From assembly GCA_030345135.1 (NCBI GenBank), contig CP128386.1:4621008-4685007 (forward strand): DNA of 64,000 nt, given 5' to 3'. The position numbers were made by a program, and so were the translations under genes. Source of the stretch: Chitinophagaceae bacterium DXS (lineage in GTDB: Bacteria; Bacteroidota; Bacteroidia; Chitinophagales; Chitinophagaceae). Under the pieces are notes generated by a model. The model was not told the origin of the DNA and made no database searches. It saw nothing but the letters and a program-made list of their open reading frames with translations. Positions 36,190 through 43,989 of this stretch are shown here, piece after piece. How positions within the stretch are numbered: position 1 is the stretch's first letter; every line of letters starts with the position of its first letter.

Positions 36190-36370
36190 GTGCATGAAAT
36201 ACAGTTACACGGAGACACACGGAGAATACACAGAGCTTCACAGAGAATGGCTTCTGATCTTCAGAAACGAATTGTGATCTGGCAATAACCTCAGTCCTCA
36301 TATCTGTTATTGGCACGACAGGAGAGGTCTCCTGAATATTAACCTGATCGTGATATTTTATGAGCGCTTG
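36190..36370 (+). repeat. cacggag repeats and a second copy of the 45-kb element arm
   Basis: 36203-36243 is acagttacacgg with cacagag words as at 13706. 36316-36365 is the reverse complement of 45179-45230 with a few mismatches (gacaggagaggtctcc..., gtgatattttat-agcg). The words tctgttattggcac also recur at 44222. This links the gap to the large inverted repeat at 45.1-45.5 kb. Confidence 0.75.
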
Positions 36371-36381
36371 ATATTGACAAC

Positions 36382-37284
36382 TCACATTGACCTAAGAAAT
36401 GTAATAATCGCCCTTGTGAATTCCTCAGGCGCCTCCTGAGGCAAATTATGTCCTATTCCTTTAGCAACTCTTCTTTCATAACCGCCTTCAAAATAACCGG
36501 CATCTTTACCTGTTCCCGAAAACGGTTCAACTCCGTCGGCTTCTGCATCTAATATTATAGCCGGTACTTTTATTGCTGGCTGCTTTTGCAGCAACTGTTC
36601 CATCATTTCAAATTTCGGTTCGCCATTTGCTAATCCATATCGATGTCTGTACGAATGCACTACAATATCTACAAAATCGGGATTGTTGAATGAAACGGCT
36701 GTTGCTTCGAAAGTGTCGTCATCAAATTTCCAGGTTGGAGACCAGTTTTTCCATAAAAGCTTACAAAGTTCTTTCCTGTATTTTGTCAACCCGAGGCGTC
36801 CGCGTTCGCTATGGAAGTAGTATTGATACCAATTCAGCATTTCAATTTCGGGTGAAACAGGTTCTGAATATTTTGCTATGGTCTGGATGTTATACCCCGC
36901 CATTGATACAAGTCCGGTAATGCGTTCAGGATAAAGTGCAGCAACAATACAACAGGCACGTCCGCCCCAATCATAACCACCCACAATTGCTTTTTGTATA
37001 GATAAGGCATCCATTAACGCAATTAAGTCATAGGCTAGTGCAGCTTGCTGACCAGAACGGATGGTATCAGGAGATAGAAATTTTGTCGGTCCGAACCCAC
37101 GTAAGTATGGAACGATAATCCGGCAGTTTTCAGTCACCAGGATTTTTACTACTTTATCATATGCTCTTATGTCATAGGGAAATCCGTGAAGAAGTATAAT
37201 AGTCGTGGCATCAACACTTCCACTTTCTTCATAAGCAATGCAAAGGTCTCCTGCGTTAATGTATTTTAATATGCCCAATATCAT
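36382..37284 (-). CDS. Alpha/beta-hydrolase with Asp nucleophile (epoxide-hydrolase-like)
   Basis: A 300-residue cytosolic hydrolase using the ATG at 37284 (MILGILKYINAGDL); an ATG at 37320 adds 12 unlikely residues. Oxyanion-region motif LLHGFPYDIRAYDKV, nucleophile elbow VGGYDWGGRAC, and catalytic His in AKGIGHNLPQEAPEEF. The elbow residue is Asp, not Ser, placing it with epoxide hydrolases, haloalkane dehalogenases and fluoroacetate dehalogenases. Without the cap-domain tyrosines or halide-binding Trp/Asn mapped, the exact reaction is open. Confidence 0.85.
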   Translation of the reverse strand: MILGILKYINAGDLCIAYEESGSVDATTIILLHGFPYDIRAYDKVVKILVTENCRIIVPYLRGFGPTKFLSPDTIRSGQQAALAYDLIALMDALSIQKAIVGGYDWGGRACCIVAALYPERITGLVSMAGYNIQTIAKYSEPVSPEIEMLNWYQYYFHSERGRLGLTKYRKELCKLLWKNWSPTWKFDDDTFEATAVSFNNPDFVDIVVHSYRHRYGLANGEPKFEMMEQLLQKQPAIKVPAIILDAEADGVEPFSGTGKDAGYFEGGYERRVAKGIGHNLPQEAPEEFTRAIITFLRSM

Positions 37285-37461
37285 ATCATTTATTTTTTGA
37301 AATGGGTGTATTGTACACAACGGCTAAAGCTTGGCGAAGAACTGATAGCATTCCTGTCAGCCCGAACCCATGCTAGATTTATAACTAATGTTCATTGTTA
37401 TTAATGTCGCTAATTTATAACGTCATGCTCAGTACTAAAGTTGAATAGCAAAACAAAAATA

Positions 37462-37502
37462 AAGGTTGGCATTCGTGCAGCCGGATTCTTAGCCAACCTT
37501 AT
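37462..37502 (-). terminator. Terminator of the 170-residue membrane protein gene
   Basis: Perfect 9-bp stem aaggttggc/gccaacctt with a 21-nt loop; on the minus strand it is followed by tatttttg, ~10 nt past the stop at 37512. Confidence 0.65.
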
Positions 37503-37511
37503 TGTTATACA

Positions 37512-38024
37512 CTACATTTTTCGATAATTATTGGCTACAGTTATTCCTAAATTAGTCTTGCATATTTTAAGATGTAAGTTTTGTCCAACAGGATAACTAA
37601 GTGGCGAGTATAGTGTGATCAAACTGTCCCCACTTTTTATAGTATAAGTGTAAACAGTGTGAGAACGTCCTCCGCCGGTGCTGCTTTTATTTACGATAGA
37701 CGCTTTAATCAGTTTCCATTGCTTATTTGTTGTATAATAATCAACGTATTTAATTAAACCACTTAATAAATACATCGGCAATAGTGTTATCATCATTAAG
37801 ATAATGGTCATAAAAACTTTATCCTTAACGGTCAGGTTTTTTATTCTTTTACCAATAAATATGAATACTGGAACTGCTGAACAGAAATATAATATTGGTA
37901 ACAAAAAGGCATCTGTGTCATTAGAGTTCTGAAAATCATCTAATTCGTTTCCATGAAGCAATATCATCAACACAATTGCTGCTATCGTAAAGATTATTAT
38001 TTCTTTTTTACCTGAGGATTCCAT
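37512..38024 (-). CDS. Unrecognised membrane protein with DUF3592-like tail
   Basis: A 170-residue protein with three hydrophobic helices (~9-24, ~40-58, ~70-90: e.g. FLLPILYFCSAVPVFIFIG), then a C-terminal beta-rich part of ~70 residues (WKLIKASIVNKSSTGGGRSH, YTYTIKSGDSLITLYSPLSY). The tail, reading 'VYTYTI' and 'YPVGQ', recalls DUF3592-type extramembrane domains, but this is only a resemblance. A TACCTTCG -7 box (38056-38063) and a terminator show it is a stand-alone transcription unit. Confidence 0.7.
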   Translation of the reverse strand: MESSGKKEIIIFTIAAIVLMILLHGNELDDFQNSNDTDAFLLPILYFCSAVPVFIFIGKRIKNLTVKDKVFMTIILMMITLLPMYLLSGLIKYVDYYTTNKQWKLIKASIVNKSSTGGGRSHTVYTYTIKSGDSLITLYSPLSYPVGQNLHLKICKTNLGITVANNYRKM

Positions 38025-38055
38025 GTCAATATTTAGTATACGACTGATAATTACG

Positions 38056-38063
38056 CGAAGGTA
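38056..38063 (-). promoter_or_regulatory. Putative -7 box (TACCTTCG)
   Basis: Minus-strand TACCTTCG matches the TAnnTTCG variant also seen before nusB and the thioesterase gene; ~32 nt before the ATG at 38024. Confidence 0.4.
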
Positions 38064-38256
38064 TCCTTCCTGTCCAAAGTTGCGGCAATTTTATTTTCTC
38101 CTCGATCTCTAATAGATCCTTTCAATTACCGCAACTTAAAAAATATAAAGTAAGCTTCGCAAATACAAAACAAGCTGAGGAATTGACAGACATGTGATCG
38201 TGCGGAATCTTCGTGGCAAAATGCCTTTTCTGAACATTTGTTTTAGCTGCAGTTTT

Positions 38257-38763
38257 TTACTGTTGAGGTTGCGGCAAAGTTGCCAACAGATTTTCCAAAT
38301 TGATCATTGACATTTTAAATCCTTCTGTAAAGCCCATTTCAATCATCTTTTCCATACGGGCAAGAGATTCATTATAAATAGTAATACTGACTTTTGTCTT
38401 TCCGTTTTCTTCGCTGAAAGTGTAGTCCCAATCAGAACCTGGCAATTCAGGATTTTCATCTTTGTCAGCAAAAGCATTAAACATTTTGAAGTTGGTTTTC
38501 GGGCTAATGGAAGTGTATTTCTGAATTGCCCAACGCTCATGACCCTCAGGGCTTACCATCGCATAAAATCTTCGCCCGCCAACTTTGAAATCCATAAATT
38601 TTGTTTTTGATGACCACGGTTTAGGCGCCACCCATTGGTCAAGAAGTTCAGCTGTGGTAAAAGCATCCCATACCAGCGAAAGCTCGGCATCAAATTCCCT
38701 GGTTATGAATACCGTTTTAGTTGCTTTATCAACGGTAAAATCAAATAGCAGATTGTTTGTCAT
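38257..38763 (-). CDS. SRPBCC (AHSA1-like) domain protein
   Basis: A 168-residue START/Bet v1-fold protein: [52 protein letters not shown]-type core, and a C-terminal helix [24 protein letters not shown]1-like members bind hydrophobic ligands; those next to ArsR genes are widespread and mostly unstudied. Its ATG overlaps the stop of the ArsR gene by 4 nt (ATGA), so the two are translationally coupled. Confidence 0.88.
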   Translation of the reverse strand: MTNNLLFDFTVDKATKTVFITREFDAELSLVWDAFTTAELLDQWVAPKPWSSKTKFMDFKVGGRRFYAMVSPEGHERWAIQKYTSISPKTNFKMFNAFADKDENPELPGSDWDYTFSEENGKTKVSITIYNESLARMEKMIEMGFTEGFKMSMINLENLLATLPQPQQ

Positions 38764-39080
38764 TTCTTTTGTTTTTTTAGTGTTGATAATACGTTGTCGA
38801 GTTGATTAAATTTTGTTTTCCAGATTTGTCTGAATTGGTCTAACCATTTATCAATCTCTTTCATTTTTTCAATTTCAAGAGAATAATAAATTTCCCTGCC
38901 ATGTTGTTCCTGTTTTACGAGTTCACATTCAGTAAGTATGCGCAGGTGTTTGGAAACAGATTGTCGTGTAGTCTGGAAATTGTCCGCAATGGCGTTTGGT
39001 GTCATTGCCTGCAATGCAATCAGGGTAATAATAGCCCGCCTTGTCGGGTCGGCTATTGCCTGGAAAATGTCTCGTCTCAT
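38760..39080 (-). CDS. ArsR-family transcriptional regulator
   Basis: A 106-residue winged-helix repressor. The ATG at 39080 ([20 protein letters not shown]) is preferred: residues before it lack homology, and a canonical promoter lies 37 nt upstream. HTH is [20 protein letters not shown], with wing [16 protein letters not shown]. It lacks the cysteine metal site of ArsR/SmtB proteins and resembles the subgroup paired with SRPBCC genes. Probably autoregulates the pair. Confidence 0.9.
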   Translation of the reverse strand: MRRDIFQAIADPTRRAIITLIALQAMTPNAIADNFQTTRQSVSKHLRILTECELVKQEQHGREIYYSLEIEKMKEIDKWLDQFRQIWKTKFNQLDNVLSTLKKQKK

Positions 39081-39116
39081 AGTGTTTGAATTTTCGATTG
39101 TGCAGCCAATCGGTTG

Positions 39117-39148
39117 CAAATATACGTGCAGCTATTCGGTTTCGCAAA
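39117..39148 (-). promoter_or_regulatory. Complete Bacteroidota promoter of the ArsR-SRPBCC operon
   Basis: On the minus strand TTTG (39145-39148), exactly 20 nt, then TATATTTG (39117-39124), 36 nt before the ArsR ATG. This is the clearest TTTG-N19/20-TAnnTTTG promoter in the window. Confidence 0.75.
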
Positions 39149-39203
39149 TTTTTTTTCAAGATCGCTTTTTTATCGAGATACCTTGTTAAACCCTAACTTC
39201 GCT

Positions 39204-39352
39204 TCTCCTAAATACACTACATATGTCTACAAACAAACTAATTATCTGCAAAGCCCGTGCTATGGTGTGGAGTGGCGAAAGCCCCCAGTGTTCGTAGTGA
39301 ACATAGGACACCTAAAGCACGGGCTTTGCATCTCCTAAATCACTACATTATG
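39204..39352. repeat. Inverted repeat flanked by imperfect direct repeats
   Basis: tgcaaagcccgtgct (39247-39261) and its exact complement agcacgggctttgca (39316-39330) flank ~54 nt, part of which (tatggtgt / acacctaa) also pairs. Outside are tctcctaaatacactaca (39204-39221) and tctcctaaatcactaca (39331-39347), which look like a diverged target duplication. The words gcaaagcccgtg reappear near 40114. The second direct repeat runs into the start codon of the small gene at 39350. Confidence 0.75.
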
Positions 39353-39559
39353 GCAGTAACATTTGGCAAAGACTCTATGTCAATTGAATTAAGCAAGACA
39401 AATATCTACGCTGATTTTTACGAAATGCAACTAAGTTTGATCAACCTGATGAAGAACTATGTTTCCAATGATTATGGGCAAGGTGATGGTTCAGAAATTT
39501 ATCACGGCCTGGAATTATTGGAGGCAATGCTGATAACGCCCGATCAAATGAAGATGTAA
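39350..39559 (+). CDS. Small orphan protein (69 residues)
   Basis: Begins MAVTFGKDSMSIELSK at the ATG at 39350; a longer in-frame start would read through the inverted repeat and is rejected. Soluble, acidic, helical-looking (YADFYEMQLSLINLMKNYVS, IYHGLELLEAMLITPDQMKM), with no signal or membrane segment. Family not recognised. A good terminator 30 nt downstream supports it being a real transcript. Its neighbours (DUF7660 and other small proteins) suggest an accessory gene of the immunity-protein kind, but there is no toxin gene nearby to prove it. Confidence 0.6.
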   Translation: MAVTFGKDSMSIELSKTNIYADFYEMQLSLINLMKNYVSNDYGQGDGSEIYHGLELLEAMLITPDQMKM

Positions 39560-39588
39560 AACGAGCCAAGCATATTCTTGATGTTACA

Positions 39589-39614
39589 AAAGCCTGCATG
39601 TTGCGGGCTTTTTA
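39589..39614 (+). terminator. Terminator of the 69-residue protein gene
   Basis: Stem agcctgca/tgcgggct (one G-T pair), loop tgt, then ttttt. Confidence 0.75.
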
Positions 39615-39646
39615 CCTTTTAATAATGTACTGTCTCTGCTAGCGCC

Positions 39647-39704
39647 GATGCAATCGGCTTGGAATTAGCAGACACGAGTGATCCTTCGGAACACTCGCGC
39701 CAGA
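39647..39704 (+). repeat. Dispersed element 'gatgcaatcgg + gacacgagtgatccttcggaac'-type, copy C
   Basis: gatgcaatcggc followed by gaattagcagacacgagtga and ccttcggaacactcgcgcc. Near-identical to 32275-32330 and to 40711-40754, with weaker copies at 38176, 33975 and 40759. The ends differ between copies. Confidence 0.8.
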
Positions 39705-39739
39705 GGACTGATATCACCCTGTATAATATTTGCAACTTG

Positions 39740-39994
39740 TTACTCATAGATTTTCGTTCCCTTTAAAATGTCAGCAAAGACTTTCCATGAAGGTGTGTCT
39801 GCATTGATCGTTTGGTTTGTGTTGTCGTAGTAACCTTGGATGTCTTGAGTGTAGGCAATCATTGCTTCTAAAAATCTTTCAAGGTTGGGATTTTCCCACT
39901 CATTTTGATTATTCAAAAAGTCCTGGTAAAGTAACTCCAGGAATTTAATGAATGATTGCCTGTCTATTACTTCAATATCGTAGGGAGTGTCCAT
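39740..39994 (-). CDS. DUF7660 family small protein
   Basis: An 84-residue acidic protein: VIDRQSFIKFLELLYQDFLN, WENPNLERFLEAMIAYTQDI, GYY, and PSWKVFADILKGTKIYE. The order N-W-E-N..L-x-x-FLEAM..GYY..PSW-x-x-FAD-x-L-x-x-x-x-x-YE is the pattern I associate with DUF7660, small proteins often found among immunity-type genes. No toxin is adjacent. Family call from memory of the motif; function unknown. Confidence 0.75.
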   Translation of the reverse strand: MDTPYDIEVIDRQSFIKFLELLYQDFLNNQNEWENPNLERFLEAMIAYTQDIQGYYDNTNQTINADTPSWKVFADILKGTKIYE

Positions 39995-40126
39995 AATTTT
40001 ACTGATAATTTTAGGCTCTGCGGTTGCGGCGTTACTAATATTCCATTAGCCCGGGTTTATTACATAAGTTTAATGAATTTCAAATGACGAGTTTTATTCG
40101 TCTGCTGCCATGAAGCAAAGCCCGTG

Positions 40127-40660
40127 TTATGTGCCAGTAAAGTCTTCTAGTTCTTTCGCATAATATTTTTCTATCAACATATAGCCAATCATAAAATCGA
40201 CAGTATATTTTTTGTTATCAATAGTTATTGGTTTTGCATTTTTGAATTTTGCTTTTGTGACTAAAAAGTCCTTAATAAATTTTTGTCTTTCTGTTTGCAA
40301 AATAAGGAAGTAGTAGCTGTCAAACTTAAGGATGTCATATATTTCTGAAGCCTTACCGGAATGCACTACTAACGTGCTCCTGTTTTGCCGCGCCCATCTT
40401 CCACTGTCGAGCTTTGAGTTGCCGTAGCAATCGTGCCCAAACTTTTCAAACGTTCCGTTGCTGTCGAGAACAAGTCTAAATCCAGCAAAGCCATTTGAGA
40501 TGTGGTATGTACCTGATAGATCAAGAGCTTTTATTGCGTTAACAATTGTCAGATCTTCGATGGCATTATAAGCACTTATTGAAGAAATTGCTTTGACTGT
40601 TTTTTGTCCGGCTACAACCGTCGAGAAAACTAAAGTGATTATTGACAGAATTTGCTTCAT
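40127..40660 (-). CDS. Secreted protein of unknown function
   Basis: A 177-residue protein with a signal peptide (MKQILSIITLVFSTVVAGQ). The mature part has IKALDLSGTYHISNGFAGFR, FEKFGHDCYGNSKLDSGRWA and a lipocalin-like alternation of strands (LVLDSNGTFEKFG, YYFLILQTERQKFI), as in small proteins that test 'text template' residues such as G-x-W near the N terminus. No family recognised. Monocistronic between repeats. Confidence 0.65.
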   Translation of the reverse strand: MKQILSIITLVFSTVVAGQKTVKAISSISAYNAIEDLTIVNAIKALDLSGTYHISNGFAGFRLVLDSNGTFEKFGHDCYGNSKLDSGRWARQNRSTLVVHSGKASEIYDILKFDSYYFLILQTERQKFIKDFLVTKAKFKNAKPITIDNKKYTVDFMIGYMLIEKYYAKELEDFTGT

Positions 40661-40710
40661 TAGAGAGTGTTAGTCTATTTGCTCATAAGTCATAAATATA
40701 CGAGGGATCT

Positions 40711-40780
40711 CAGAATTGGTAGACATGAGTGATCCTTCGGAACACTCGCGCCAGATCGGAGGAATTGATAGACACATGAT
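40711..40780 (+). repeat. Tandem copies D and E of the dispersed element
   Basis: cagaattggtagacatgagt plus gatccttcggaacactcgcgcc (copy D, 40711-40754), followed at once by ggaggaattgatagacacat (copy E, truncated). This is the only place where two copies are adjacent. Confidence 0.8.
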
Positions 40781-40812
40781 CTGCCCAACCCTTTGTTGGC
40801 AGCATAGGCACT

Positions 40813-41079
40813 CTAGTCGATTTCATAGTCATCTGAAAAATCAGTTTCTCCTGTAATACAAGTGAAACAGCCTTTTCCGGAAATAGCGGATCCTATTACC
40901 CATAATGAGTTTCCACAGTCACATTTTATGCCGTCCTTTTTTAGCTGTTTGATGTGCAAAATGTTTCTTCTTAACTGGGCTAAGTCCTCCTTTGGATTGC
41001 TCATCTTATATTTTTCAATAAAATTGTCGATCGATATTTTAGTGAATTTATAGCCTTCAGATTTTGGTTTAAAAGTCAT
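40813..41079 (-). CDS. Small protein with two CxC/CxxC-like cysteine pairs
   Basis: An 88-residue soluble protein. The N-terminal half is basic and helical (FIEKYKMSNPKEDLAQLRRN). The C-terminal half has KCDCGNSLWVIGSAISGKGC and FTCITGE: four cysteines (CDC...C..C) that could form a zinc ribbon. Family not recognised. It lies in the same accessory patch as the DUF7660 gene. Confidence 0.62.
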   Translation of the reverse strand: MTFKPKSEGYKFTKISIDNFIEKYKMSNPKEDLAQLRRNILHIKQLKKDGIKCDCGNSLWVIGSAISGKGCFTCITGETDFSDDYEID

Positions 41080-41231
41080 GACGCTGTTTACTTTCTGGGA
41101 TTTTATTTATTTCTGAAATGGTAGTCAATATTTTTCTGGTGTCAAATGTAATTTGTTTTGTCAAACGCATTGATTTGGTCAAACATTAGTTTTAATATTT
41201 ATAGGATTGTTCACAACTCCATATCCGGTAA

Positions 41232-41278
41232 TACGTTCATTTGCACACCTGCACATTCGCACATTTGCATTATCTTCG
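41232..41278 (+). promoter_or_regulatory. Octad repeats leading to a TATCTTCG -7 box before nusB
   Basis: gcacacct/gcacattc/gcacattt octads (41243-41266) end directly at TATCTTCG (41271-41278), a TAnnTTCG-type -7 box ~22 nt before the nusB ATG. Confidence 0.45.
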
Positions 41279-41299
41279 CCGCTGAAAAGCTCTTTATAA

Positions 41300-42223
41300 A
41301 TGATTAGTAGAAGAAATATCAGAGTTAAGGTAATGCAGTTGATCTACTCACTGGAATCCATGGATAACTCGAAAGCAGACCCGGTAAGAACACTCCAGAA
41401 GCAATTTGATCAGTCCCGCCAGTTATTTGTGTATTTGTTGTATTTTTTAACGGAAGTTACCCGTTATGCTGAAACGGATGCCAGGGTAAGAGCTTCTAAA
41501 AATCTCCCTTCGTACGAAGATCTTCACGTAAATACTAAAATTGCAGGTAACGAACTGCTGTGGCGCATCAGGGAAAGCGGTTCTTTCCAAAAAGCAGTTG
41601 AAACAGAAAAGCCGGAAGCTATCCTGGACTATGATATGGTGAGAAAGATCTATACGGAACTGGTTGCTTCTGATCTTTATAAAGAATATATCACCGTTGA
41701 AGGACGTGATAAAAATACCGAGCGCGACATCATCAAATACATATTTACTGATCTTATGCTTCCTAACGAAGATTTTATTTCGCAGGTGGAAGAGCTGTTC
41801 AATAATTGGGATGATGATGCCGATATGATGAATCAGCTAATTCTCAACTACATACATAAACCAGCTTCGTTTAATCTGCAGGATATTGTTGGGGATGACA
41901 AATGGAAGTTCGCCAGGAATCTTCTTACTACATCCATGGAACGCAAGGAACAGTTAATGGAGCTGATCGTTCCAAAGCTGAAGAACTGGGATTCAGAAAG
42001 GATTGCCATATTAGATATGATCTTAATGCGAATGGGTGTATGTGAATTCCTGTATTTTGAAACAATTCCTCCCAAAGTGACTATTAACGAATACATTGAT
42101 GTTGCAAAAGAGTACAGTACGCCTCAAAGCGGCCAGTTTGTTAACGGTATTCTCGACAGTATTCATAAAGAGCTGCTGGCTCAGAATAAAATTCAGAAAA
42201 TAGACTTCAAACAAAAAATATAA
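41300..42223 (+). CDS. nusB: Transcription antitermination factor NusB (extended Bacteroidota form)
   Basis: A 307-residue protein. The family domain is at the C terminus (~200-307): WKFARNLLTTSMERKEQLME, DSERIAILDMILMRMGVCEF, PKVTINEYIDVAKEYSTPQS, GQFVNGILDSI. NusB joins NusE/S10 on boxA RNA to antiterminate rRNA operons. E. coli NusB is ~139 residues; the ~170-residue N-terminal extension, which begins with a NusB-like SRRNIRVKVMQLIYSLE, is normal in Bacteroidota. It heads a run nusB-DUF1573-yajC with 15-21-nt gaps. Confidence 0.93.
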   Translation: MISRRNIRVKVMQLIYSLESMDNSKADPVRTLQKQFDQSRQLFVYLLYFLTEVTRYAETDARVRASKNLPSYEDLHVNTKIAGNELLWRIRESGSFQKAVETEKPEAILDYDMVRKIYTELVASDLYKEYITVEGRDKNTERDIIKYIFTDLMLPNEDFISQVEELFNNWDDDADMMNQLILNYIHKPASFNLQDIVGDDKWKFARNLLTTSMERKEQLMELIVPKLKNWDSERIAILDMILMRMGVCEFLYFETIPPKVTINEYIDVAKEYSTPQSGQFVNGILDSIHKELLAQNKIQKIDFKQKI

Positions 42224-42238
42224 CAGAGATTTGCACCT

Positions 42239-42685
42239 ATGAATCAATTAAAAGTGCTGATTTTTGCTGCAGTTTTATTTGTTGGAATGGCTGCTTGTAA
42301 AAATGAAGCATCCTCAAATCAACCTACAGCGGAATCGAAAAAGGCCCTTGCTGATACGGCTAATTACACAACGGTTCAATGGTTGGATTCCATTTACAAT
42401 TTCGGAACGGTGGCGAAAGGCGAGCAGGTAAAAATGGTTTTCAGATGCAAGAATACAGGTGAAAAGCCGTTGATCATTACCCAGGCAAGGCCGGGATGTG
42501 GTTGCACAGTGGCTGATTTTACAAAAAATGCCATTCCTCCGGGAGGCACAGGTGAAGTTACCGGCGTGTTTGACAGTAACCGGGGCAGCGGAATGGTACA
42601 TAAATCCATATTCGTTGTAACAAACACCAAACACAACACCGAGCATATTTTAATTTTCACAGGAGAAATAAAAGAAAAAAGTTAG
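42239..42685 (+). CDS. DUF1573 lipoprotein
   Basis: A 148-residue predicted lipoprotein (FVGMAACKNEAS; Cys ~20). The DUF1573 domain (~48-148) has IYNFGTVAKGEQVKMVFRC, the cysteine motif RPGCGCTVADFT, and FDSNRGSGMVHKSIFVVTNT. The placement between nusB and yajC is seen in other Bacteroidota and suggests a role at the envelope, possibly linked to secretion, but that is inference. It is the third DUF1573 protein of the window and the only one with a lipobox. Confidence 0.88.
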   Translation: MNQLKVLIFAAVLFVGMAACKNEASSNQPTAESKKALADTANYTTVQWLDSIYNFGTVAKGEQVKMVFRCKNTGEKPLIITQARPGCGCTVADFTKNAIPPGGTGEVTGVFDSNRGSGMVHKSIFVVTNTKHNTEHILIFTGEIKEKS

Positions 42686-42706
42686 TCAAGCTTAAATACA
42701 CAAACA

Positions 42707-43066
42707 ATGAATCAAATGAATGCAATTTTATTAGCAGCCGGGCAAGGTCAGGCAGGTGGCGGCGGAGCGTTTCAGCTAATCATGATGGGTGCCATTATAT
42801 TGGTATTCTGGCTCTTTATGATCCGTCCACAGGCTAAAAAAGCAAAAGATCAAAAGAAATTTATCGATAACCTGCAGAAAGGCGACAGGATTGTAACTAT
42901 CGCTGGTATTCACGGTACTATTTCTAAAGTAAATGAAGACAATACCATTCAGTTGGAAGTTAGCCCTGGCAGCTATATCAAGATCGAAAAATCTGCTATC
43001 AGTCTTGAATGGAGCAATGCCATCAACAAGGCAGCTACTACAGCAGCAACAGCAGAAAAGAAATAG
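42707..43066 (+). CDS. yajC: Preprotein translocase accessory subunit YajC
   Basis: A 119-residue inner-membrane protein that associates with SecDF. One transmembrane helix (LIMMGAIILVFWLFMIRPQA, ~24-43), then the typical KKAKDQKKFIDNLQKGDRIV, GIHGTISKVNEDNTIQLEV and KIEKSAISL core. An Ala/Thr-rich tail ends the protein. Length and topology are normal. It closes the nusB run and is followed by a terminator. Confidence 0.93.
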   Translation: MNQMNAILLAAGQGQAGGGGAFQLIMMGAIILVFWLFMIRPQAKKAKDQKKFIDNLQKGDRIVTIAGIHGTISKVNEDNTIQLEVSPGSYIKIEKSAISLEWSNAINKAATTAATAEKK

Positions 43067-43088
43067 ACTTAATTTATAGTAGGAGTGA

Positions 43089-43121
43089 AGAGGAAAGCGG
43101 GTGATCGTTTTCCTCTTTTTT
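43089..43121 (+). terminator. Terminator after yajC
   Basis: Stem gaggaaa/tttcctc with a ~12-nt loop, then six T, ~25 nt past the yajC stop. Confidence 0.8.
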
Positions 43122-43129
43122 GTGGAGAA

Positions 43130-43374
43130 TAGGTGTTAAGTATCAGGTGTCAGGTATCAGGTTTCAGGAGAGAAGTTTAAGGTGTGAGGTATAAAGCATA
43201 AGGTGTGAGGTATGAGGTATGAGGAAAAGAGGGAAGGTGCCAGTGCTTTTAGAAATCAGACATGAACAAATCCTACATCAGACGTGCCATCGAACATATT
43301 ACACCGTACATCGTACATCGTACACCGTACATCCCACATCGTACATCGTAAATCGTACATCTAACATCAAAATC
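43130..43374 (+). repeat. Heptad arrays up to the coaE start codon
   Basis: 43130-43165 aggtgtc/aggtatc; 43180-43222 aggtgtg/aggtatg; 43240-43290 loose atcagac/acatcag words; 43299-43368 ten perfect gtacatc/gtacacc heptads, then aaaatcg. The GTG start of coaE lies 6 nt after the last repeat, so its whole leader is repeat sequence. Confidence 0.88.
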
Positions 43375-43974
43375 GTGGTTTTAAAAATCGGTTTAACCGG
43401 CGGCATAGGCAGCGGCAAAAGTACAGTCGCAAAAGTGTTTGGTACACTTGGTATACCTGTATTTGATGCAGATAGTGTTGCAAAAAATATCATGAACGAG
43501 GATCAGCATTTGCAACAGCAAATACAGCAAACTTTTGGAGATGGTGCTTATTCTGATGGAACGCTTAACAGGAAATATCTTGCGGATCTTGTATTTAATG
43601 ATCCATTTAAGCTGGAGCAGTTAAATGCGTTGGTCCACCCCGCAACTATACAAGCCGCGGAAGAATGGATGAAAAAGCAAGATGCTCCTTATGCTATAAA
43701 GGAGGCTGCACTGCTGTTTGAAGCCGGCTCTGCAGGACATCTCGATTACGTAATAGGCGTTTATGCGCCACAGGCATTGCGTATAAAACGTGTGATGGAT
43801 CGTGAACAGGTTGGTCGCCAGGATGTCTTAACGCGCATGAGCCGTCAAATAGATGAGCAAATAAAAATGCGTTTGTGCGACTTTATTATAATTAACGATG
43901 AGCAACAAATGGTGATTCCACAAGTACTGAAACTACACGAAAAATTGTTGGATATAGCTGGTAAAGAAAAATAG
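43375..43974 (+). CDS. coaE: Dephospho-CoA kinase
   Basis: A 199-residue kinase for the last step of coenzyme A synthesis, phosphorylating the 3'-hydroxyl of dephospho-CoA. The GTG at 43375 gives VVLKIGLTGGIGSGKSTVAK with the P-loop at the expected N-terminal place; the longer frame upstream is translated heptad repeat. DADSVAKNIM (substrate-site Asp), LVHPATIQAAEEWM, and KEAALLFEAGSAGHLDYVIG are family hallmarks. Length is normal (~200). Confidence 0.93.
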   Translation: MVLKIGLTGGIGSGKSTVAKVFGTLGIPVFDADSVAKNIMNEDQHLQQQIQQTFGDGAYSDGTLNRKYLADLVFNDPFKLEQLNALVHPATIQAAEEWMKKQDAPYAIKEAALLFEAGSAGHLDYVIGVYAPQALRIKRVMDREQVGRQDVLTRMSRQIDEQIKMRLCDFIIINDEQQMVIPQVLKLHEKLLDIAGKEK

Positions 43975-43989
43975 CTGACAAATTTGCCG

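Noticed and set aside
39225-39299. 24-codon frame starting in the first direct repeat (MSTNKLIICKARAMV...)
   Set aside because: Too short, lies within the inverted repeat, no support.
43130-43370. Regular repeats considered as a CRISPR array
   Set aside because: Units are 7-8 nt with no spacers, so they cannot be CRISPR repeats; no cas genes seen.
43219-43374. Longer start for coaE
   Set aside because: The lead is translated gtacatc repeats; the P-loop protein begins at the GTG.
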